64,000 nt of DNA from GCA-2706205 sp964215955. Lineage in GTDB: Bacteria; Bdellovibrionota; Bacteriovoracia; Bacteriovoracales; Bacteriovoracaceae. Positions within the stretch are counted from its first letter, which is position 1. Each line of letters starts with the position of its first letter. Both the position numbers and the translations under genes were made by a program. Shown piece after piece: positions 59,488 through 64,000 of this stretch. The notes beneath the pieces were generated by a model, which was given only the letters and a program-made list of their open reading frames with translations, was not told where the DNA came from and made no database searches. Where the stretch lies: positions 49,330-113,329 of the forward strand of contig CAXPDR010000019.1 in NCBI GenBank assembly GCA_964215955.1, given 5' to 3'.

Positions 59488-60835
59488 TATTAATCCATTT
59501 TTGCATAAGCTGGTTTTGAATTTGTTTAGCTTTGAAGCTCCATTTCTTAGAACTTTTTCTTAAATTCTTTGCTCGTTTAGAGAGTCTATTATTTTTTAGT
59601 ATTTCTAAATTATCTGCATTCTGAATAAGTATATTAAAAGCTAATCTTTTACCTGACTTCGTAAAAAGATATCCAGCGATATTGTCTACGTAGTGTAATG
59701 AGCCTGTTTTGGCCCATACATGAAAAGCAAAATTAGGGGTTTTAAGTCTATTTTTTAGCCATCCACTATGTCCAACAGTTGAAAGTAAGGACATAAAGCT
59801 CCTATCGTTATACATGGTTTTAAAGTTGTTTTTGAGAAATAGGGAAAGTTCAGAAGAACTGGTTTTGTTTGAGTAGCTCAATCCCGAACCATTTTTAAGA
59901 TGAGTCTTTTTCCATTTTATTTTTGGAAATCTTTTCTTTAACCATTCATTCAAGTTCTGGGATGATTCTTTCCTGGCCACTAGGTAGGGAAGTTCTGCCA
60001 TTAGGTTATTACTGTATTCCATAGCTAAGGTGGAGAGTTCAATTAAGGGAAGACTTTTGTGTCTTGAAAGAAGTTTGAGACCTTTCGAGGATAAATCTTG
60101 AAGCTCTTTTGGTTGTGGTAAATTTACCCCCATTATTTCTGCAAGGTATTTTAGATAATGTGCAGTGAATAGTCCTGAATTTTTAGCAGGTAAAGATTCC
60201 CAACTCTTATTGGTCTTTTTTAGTTTTTTCCATCGTTCTTCAAGGAACTTAGATTTTTCATATGTGTAGTTTAGATCCACCAATTTCTTTTTGGATTCCT
60301 CAATCTTAATATGTTCAAGGTTTGGTATCGTTAAATTATTTTTGGTATTCACATTAAATCTATTAAACTCAACATTTAAGGCACTCAAACTGGGGTTATC
60401 AGGCTGATCCTCAAGTCCAATATTATCTAAGTTCTTGATCAAAGGTATATAGGATTGATTAAAATAAAACTGTCCATTGATTTTAAAAATATTTTTATTT
60501 AATAGAGCTTGCGCTAAGCTCATTAAATGAGCACTGGTGAGATAAGGATCAGCTCCACCCACAAGATATAAATCTCCATTTAAAATTCCATTTTTAATTT
60601 TTCCTTTTATAAATAATTTAGTTTCAAATTGATACTGTGGACCAAGTTTCTCAAGTGAAAAGGGAAGGGAGTAGAGCTTACTTACTGACGCTAAAACCAT
60701 ACTGGCGTTTTGTTCTTTTTGATCAAAAATTTTTTGTGAATCTAAATCTATTAAACTAAAGCTTACTTCATGTGTGGTTTTTGAATGGCTTGCAATTGAT
60801 ATAAAACTAAGTAAGATTAAAAATAAATAAGGCAT
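59480..60835 (-). CDS. dacB: D-Ala-D-Ala carboxypeptidase/endopeptidase, PBP4 type (S13)
   Basis: 451 residues. Signal peptide about 1-18 (PYLFLILLSFISIASHS). Penicillin-binding motifs: S50-V-S-K53 (SxxK), YSNN (SxN), and WAKTGSLHYVDN (KTG). PBP4-type lengths and the inserted domain between SxxK and SxN are present. It trims peptidoglycan cross-links in the periplasm, useful for wall remodelling during growth or prey invasion. Symbol by family; no neighbour helps. Confidence 0.85.
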   Translation of the reverse strand: MPYLFLILLSFISIASHSKTTHEVSFSLIDLDSQKIFDQKEQNASMVLASVSKLYSLPFSLEKLGPQYQFETKLFIKGKIKNGILNGDLYLVGGADPYLTSAHLMSLAQALLNKNIFKINGQFYFNQSYIPLIKNLDNIGLEDQPDNPSLSALNVEFNRFNVNTKNNLTIPNLEHIKIEESKKKLVDLNYTYEKSKFLEERWKKLKKTNKSWESLPAKNSGLFTAHYLKYLAEIMGVNLPQPKELQDLSSKGLKLLSRHKSLPLIELSTLAMEYSNNLMAELPYLVARKESSQNLNEWLKKRFPKIKWKKTHLKNGSGLSYSNKTSSSELSLFLKNNFKTMYNDRSFMSLLSTVGHSGWLKNRLKTPNFAFHVWAKTGSLHYVDNIAGYLFTKSGKRLAFNILIQNADNLEILKNNRLSKRAKNLRKSSKKWSFKAKQIQNQLMQKWINTI

Positions 60836-60948
60836 ATTCCTATTCTAGTATTAAAAATTGTGAATACAACAGATCTTTGTACTCGGCTATTTTTTTTAAA
60901 AAGTTATTTTTAAATCCGATAGTAAGTTTATAAGCGAGAGGAGAATTT

Positions 60949-63009
60949 TTGGTGAAAGAGGCGAAACTACCTAAAAATGAAAATGAACGACTTCAGGCTT
61001 TAAAAGAACTTGAAATCTTAGATACACTGGAAGAGCAAGCTTACGACGATTTAACCAAATTAGCTGCTTTAATTTGTGATGTACCTATTGCCTTAGTAAG
61101 CTTGGTCGATAAAGAAAGACAATGGTTTAAGTCAAATTATGGTCTCGCGGCTAAAGAAACAGATAGAAGCCTAGCATTTTGTGCTCATGCCATTTTAGAT
61201 GATGATATCTTTTATATTCCTGACTCAGAAAAAGATGATAGATTTAAAGATAATCCGCTAGTTAAGGGTGAACCTCACGTTAAATTTTATGCTGGAATTC
61301 CATTGAAGGTAAACGGGATGTTTAATGTTGGGACTCTTTGTGTCATAGATAATAAGCCTAATCAATTAAGTCAGATTCAAAAAGACGCTCTAAAAATTTT
61401 GGGAAGACAAGTAGAAAGTCAATTTATGCTTAGAAAGCTTAATAAGGAGCAAACCTTCGCATTAAGAAATGCCAATGAAGAAATTAGAAATAAAATAATG
61501 ATGGATAGAACCCAAAAAGCGGCCAAAATTGGAAGCTGGAGAGTTAATCTCAAGGATCAAAGTATTTATTGGTCAAAAACTACTTATGATATTCATGAAG
61601 AAGATTACGATAAGGAAATAATTTTAGAAGACGCCATAAACTATTATGTTGAAGAATATCGTCCCATTATTTCTAAAATGATCGAAGATGGAATAAAAGA
61701 GCAAAAAGGCTGGAACGCAGATTTAAAAATTCGTAAAAAAAGTGGTCAGGAGAAATGGGTTAGGGCAATTGGGCATCCAGTCATCGACAATGGCGAAGTT
61801 GTTCAGTTGGAAGGAACATTTCAAGATATAGATGATATTATTCATTACCAAGATAGACTGAAGGAAGAAAAAGAAAAAGCAGTTGTTGCTGAGAGGTCAA
61901 AATCCCAGTTCCTCGCAAACATGAGTCATGAGATCAGAACACCCCTTAATGGGATCTTGGGGATGACTGAGATTTTAACTGATAAAATAACAGATGTGGA
62001 ATCTAAGGAGTATTTAAAAATTATTCAAAATTGTGGTAAGTCTTTATTAGTACTTATCAATGATGTCCTCGATTTTTCAAAAATAGAGGCAGGTAAGTTA
62101 GATTTAGAGTTTAGAGAATTTAATGTCCATGAACTAATCGAAGAGTGCATCTTACTATTTAAAGTTTCAACGGATAAAAATATTAATTTAAAATTTGAAT
62201 TTGAACCAGATACACCAAAGTGGATTAAATCAGATCCTATTAGAATAAAACAAATCTTGGATAATTATTTATCCAATGCGGTAAAGTTTACTAAACAGGG
62301 AGATATTAAAGTATATTTGAGTCATGAATATTCCAATGATGAAAGAAAATTACTAAAATTTAGTGTTAAGGATTCGGGAATTGGTATTAGCCATGAAAAT
62401 CAGCAAAAACTTTTTAAAAGGTTTTCCCAAGTGGATGCTTCTGATACACGTCTTTACGGAGGTACCGGACTTGGGTTATCTATTTCAAAAAAATTGGCAG
62501 TATTATTAGGGGGAGATGTTAGTGTTACTAGTGAGTTAGGGAGTGGTTCGGAGTTTAACTTTACCATTTCTTATGAAAATATTAATTCAAGCTCACCTCA
62601 AATAATGGCCCTAGAAAATAAAAATACAGAATTTGAAAAGATTAATATCTTATTAGTTGAGGACAATATTGTTAATCAAAAGGTTGCTAGTAATTTTTTG
62701 AAAAAGCTAGGGATGGATATTCAGGTGGCAAATAATGGAAATGAGGCGATTGATCTAGTAGAGTCTAATCATTTTGATCTCGTATTTATGGACTGCCAAA
62801 TGCCAGAACTAGATGGCTTTGAAGCGACAAGAAAAATTAAGCGAACCTTGGGGAAGGATGCACCTTTAATTATTGCGTTGACCGCTAGTTCTATGAAAGA
62901 GGATATTGAACGGTGTTTTAGTGCTGGAATGGATGATTTTTTATCTAAACCACTATCCTTAAATTCTTTAATTGAAGTATTAAATAAATACGATTTTTCA
63001 AAAAAGTAA
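60949..63009 (+). CDS. Hybrid sensor histidine kinase with GAF and PAS domains
   Basis: 686 residues, TTG 60949 or GTG 60952 start behind GAGAGGAGAA. Soluble: GAF ~25-165 (ERLQALKELEILDTLEEQAYDDLTKLAALICDVPIALVSLVD), PAS about 180-300 (SWRVNLKDQSIYWSKTTYDIHE, KIRKKSGQEKWVRAIGHPV), HisKA with H327 in ANMSHEIRTPLNG, HATPase with VKDSGIGIS and GGTGLGLSI, and a receiver with D615 in VFMDCQMPELDG. Cytoplasmic light, redox or ligand sensor; no partner Hpt next to it. The Tag gene is 5 bases on, in the same transcript. Confidence 0.9.
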   Translation: MVKEAKLPKNENERLQALKELEILDTLEEQAYDDLTKLAALICDVPIALVSLVDKERQWFKSNYGLAAKETDRSLAFCAHAILDDDIFYIPDSEKDDRFKDNPLVKGEPHVKFYAGIPLKVNGMFNVGTLCVIDNKPNQLSQIQKDALKILGRQVESQFMLRKLNKEQTFALRNANEEIRNKIMMDRTQKAAKIGSWRVNLKDQSIYWSKTTYDIHEEDYDKEIILEDAINYYVEEYRPIISKMIEDGIKEQKGWNADLKIRKKSGQEKWVRAIGHPVIDNGEVVQLEGTFQDIDDIIHYQDRLKEEKEKAVVAERSKSQFLANMSHEIRTPLNGILGMTEILTDKITDVESKEYLKIIQNCGKSLLVLINDVLDFSKIEAGKLDLEFREFNVHELIEECILLFKVSTDKNINLKFEFEPDTPKWIKSDPIRIKQILDNYLSNAVKFTKQGDIKVYLSHEYSNDERKLLKFSVKDSGIGISHENQQKLFKRFSQVDASDTRLYGGTGLGLSISKKLAVLLGGDVSVTSELGSGSEFNFTISYENINSSSPQIMALENKNTEFEKINILLVEDNIVNQKVASNFLKKLGMDIQVANNGNEAIDLVESNHFDLVFMDCQMPELDGFEATRKIKRTLGKDAPLIIALTASSMKEDIERCFSAGMDDFLSKPLSLNSLIEVLNKYDFSKK

Positions 63010-63014
63010 GAAAT

Positions 63015-63581
63015 ATGGGAAATCAAGTTAAAATGGAAAATTCCTATTGTAAGTTTGTTAGTGAACTAGAAAAAGATAATATTCATGTGAAGTATCATGA
63101 TACCCAATATGGATTCCCGATTAAGACAGATGAAGAGTTGTTTGGAAGGTTGCTATTAGAAATAAACCAGGCCGGGTTAAGTTGGAATACCATTTTAATG
63201 AAGAAAGACAACTTTAAAGATGCTTACTCTCTGTTTGAACTTGAAACTGTAGCGAAATATAAAGAAAAAGATATTACTAGATTACTTAATGATAAAGGAA
63301 TTATAAGAAATAAGTTAAAGGTAAATGCGGCGATTTATAATGCAAAGGTTATATTGGAGTTGCAAAAAGAATATGGAAGTTTTAAGAATTGGCTTGATCA
63401 TAATCATCCATTGAAATTGGATGAATGGGTTAAGCTTTTTAAGAAGTACTTTAAATTTACCGGAGGCGAAATAACGAAAGAATTTTTAATGAGCACAGGC
63501 TATCTAAAAGGAGCTCATCATAATTCTTGCCCAATCTATAAGAAGATCATTAAGCTTTCTCCGCCATGGTTGGTGGAGTAG
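63015..63581 (+). CDS. tag: DNA-3-methyladenine glycosylase I (Tag)
   Basis: 188 residues. Tag signature: KYHDTQYGFPIKTDEELFGRLLLEINQAGLSWNTIL, zinc-binding Cys and His (YC near the start; GAHHNSCPIY at the end), FKFTGGEITKEFLMSTGY. It removes 3-methyladenine from DNA. The first ATG at 63015 comes 5 bases after the kinase stop. A second ATG, M7, is possible. Confidence 0.9.
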   Translation: MGNQVKMENSYCKFVSELEKDNIHVKYHDTQYGFPIKTDEELFGRLLLEINQAGLSWNTILMKKDNFKDAYSLFELETVAKYKEKDITRLLNDKGIIRNKLKVNAAIYNAKVILELQKEYGSFKNWLDHNHPLKLDEWVKLFKKYFKFTGGEITKEFLMSTGYLKGAHHNSCPIYKKIIKLSPPWLVE

Positions 63582-63582
63582 G

Positions 63583-63723
63583 TTATATTTCCAATTCATC
63601 TATGGCCTTGTCTACAGTATCAACTTCAGAGGCGCACATTTTGTTGATTTTCATCTCATAGTGAAGAAGGCCGAGAATTTCCTGGCTATCATCAATTTTA
63701 AGAACATTTTTCTTTTCACTCAT
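63583..63723 (-). CDS. 46-residue protein of unknown function
   Basis: ATG at 63723 (minus strand), 46 codons: MSEKKNVLKIDDSQEILGLL then a HYEMKINKMCASEVDTVDKA-type helical tail ending IDELEI. Acidic, soluble, one Cys. A TTAGG stretch abuts the ATG but with no spacing, so the ribosome site is weak; a very short or leaderless mRNA is possible. Codon use looks like neighbours. It is tail-to-tail with tag (1 base after). Could be a chance frame in AT-rich DNA. Confidence 0.4.
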   Translation of the reverse strand: MSEKKNVLKIDDSQEILGLLHYEMKINKMCASEVDTVDKAIDELEI

Positions 63724-63765
63724 CCTAATATTAAAGCATATTTATTGATTTTATATAAAGGTTTA

Positions 63766-64000
63766 TTAACCGACCCCTTTGAATGGACCTAATCCCCCTA
63801 GATAATAGTTATTAAAATAATGCATCAAGATTTCTAAATGACCTTGGAGCCTTTTAGGATCTTGCGTCACCGACCAGGTCTTTCGAACTAAAGTTGCAAT
63901 TGCTCCTCTTAACATCGCTAAACAATGATTTATCTCAAAAATAGGATCATACTTCACCTTTTTAAGTTCTCCCTGACCTGCTACCGATCCTTTTTCACTT
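63766..64000 (-). mobile_element. Probable tail of an IS1-like transposase (cut by window edge)
   Basis: On the minus strand the frame is open to the window end. The C-terminal part LAMLRGAIATLVRKTWSVTQ, then HLEILMHYFNNYYLGG, resembles the IS1-family transposase tail (…R..RLVRKT..FSK....H......YYN). The rest lies outside. Identification rests on one motif, and there is no visible terminal repeat in the last ~240 bases. Confidence 0.45.

Noticed and set aside
1..64000. tRNA, rRNA or CRISPR arrays
   Set aside because: No clover-leaf, CCA end, rRNA landmark or regularly spaced direct repeats were seen by reading; a covariance search would settle tRNA.

Overview
The window is AT-rich (about one third G+C by eye), densely packed and mostly chromosomal in character. 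It has no rRNA, tRNA, CRISPR array or complete mobile element that I can see. The gene mix suggests a low-GC predatory or predator-related member of the Bdellovibrionota, Bacteriovorax-like. It includes many small secreted proteins and exported hydrolases, a FeeM-type acyltransferase fused to PilZ, a CsgA-like dehydrogenase, hybrid histidine kinases and OmpA lipoproteins. This placement is an inference from gene content; there is no marker gene here to prove it.

Layout. 0-5 kb: the end of an M14 carboxypeptidase, small unknown genes, the FeeM-PilZ fusion, a SSAT-like acetyltransferase and an alpha/beta hydrolase. 4.5-6.9 kb: a TetR regulator, a CcdA-type thiol transporter and a thioredoxin-peroxiredoxin fusion, with the same 16-bp palindrome in front of the regulator and the transporter. 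6.9-9.9 kb: a cyclase and LysR regulator divergent from pirin and an FMN reductase. The LysR intergenic promoter block recurs at 18.74 kb in front of a broken DOPA-dioxygenase (ygiD-like) remnant. 10-17 kb: an M23 peptidase, a CarD-like regulator with a structured leader, a cold-shock protein, a PutP-type symporter, a secreted ADP-ribosyltransferase and a K+/H+ antiporter. 17-23 kb: small membrane proteins, an ASCH protein, a secreted zincin with a coupled partner, and a CDF zinc transporter.

23-34 kb is an envelope and general-stress block. It holds an OmpA lipoprotein, MscS, a CsbD-Dps-DUF2383-OmpA operon, a response regulator divergent from an Hpt protein and hybrid kinase, a formate/nitrite-type channel, DUF1328, a charged periplasmic helix protein and a YegS-like lipid kinase. 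A TGTGTAGA-type inverted repeat lies at the expected -35 position in front of csbD and the FNT gene, with a half-site before DUF1328, so these genes probably share a regulator.

34-39 kb: a MarR-TolC-RND efflux operon with no membrane-fusion protein, facing a radical SAM/SPASM gene. 39-49 kb: an oxidoreductase and methyltransferase pair, a chemoreceptor with a sigma-28-like promoter, a Cys-repeat secreted protein, a GFA/ATP-grasp/CsgA-like operon, a GAF histidine kinase and a small gene split by an in-frame stop. 49-64 kb: a fatty acid hydroxylase, a GNAT-nitrilase fusion, a secreted pyroglutamyl-peptidase homologue, a DASS transporter, a bacterioferritin lacking its haem Met, a FecR/outer-membrane protein, a DEDDh exonuclease with a decayed GIY-YIG half, an M28 peptidase, PBP4, a GAF-PAS hybrid kinase, Tag glycosylase, and at the edge what looks like the tail of an IS1-like transposase.

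The strongest leads for new biology are the repeated operators (TetR pair, LysR pair, TGTGTAGA set), the FeeM-PilZ fusion, the exported ADP-ribosyltransferase, the exported pyroglutamyl peptidase, the Trx-Prx redox module, and two mini-genes (27 and 46 codons).
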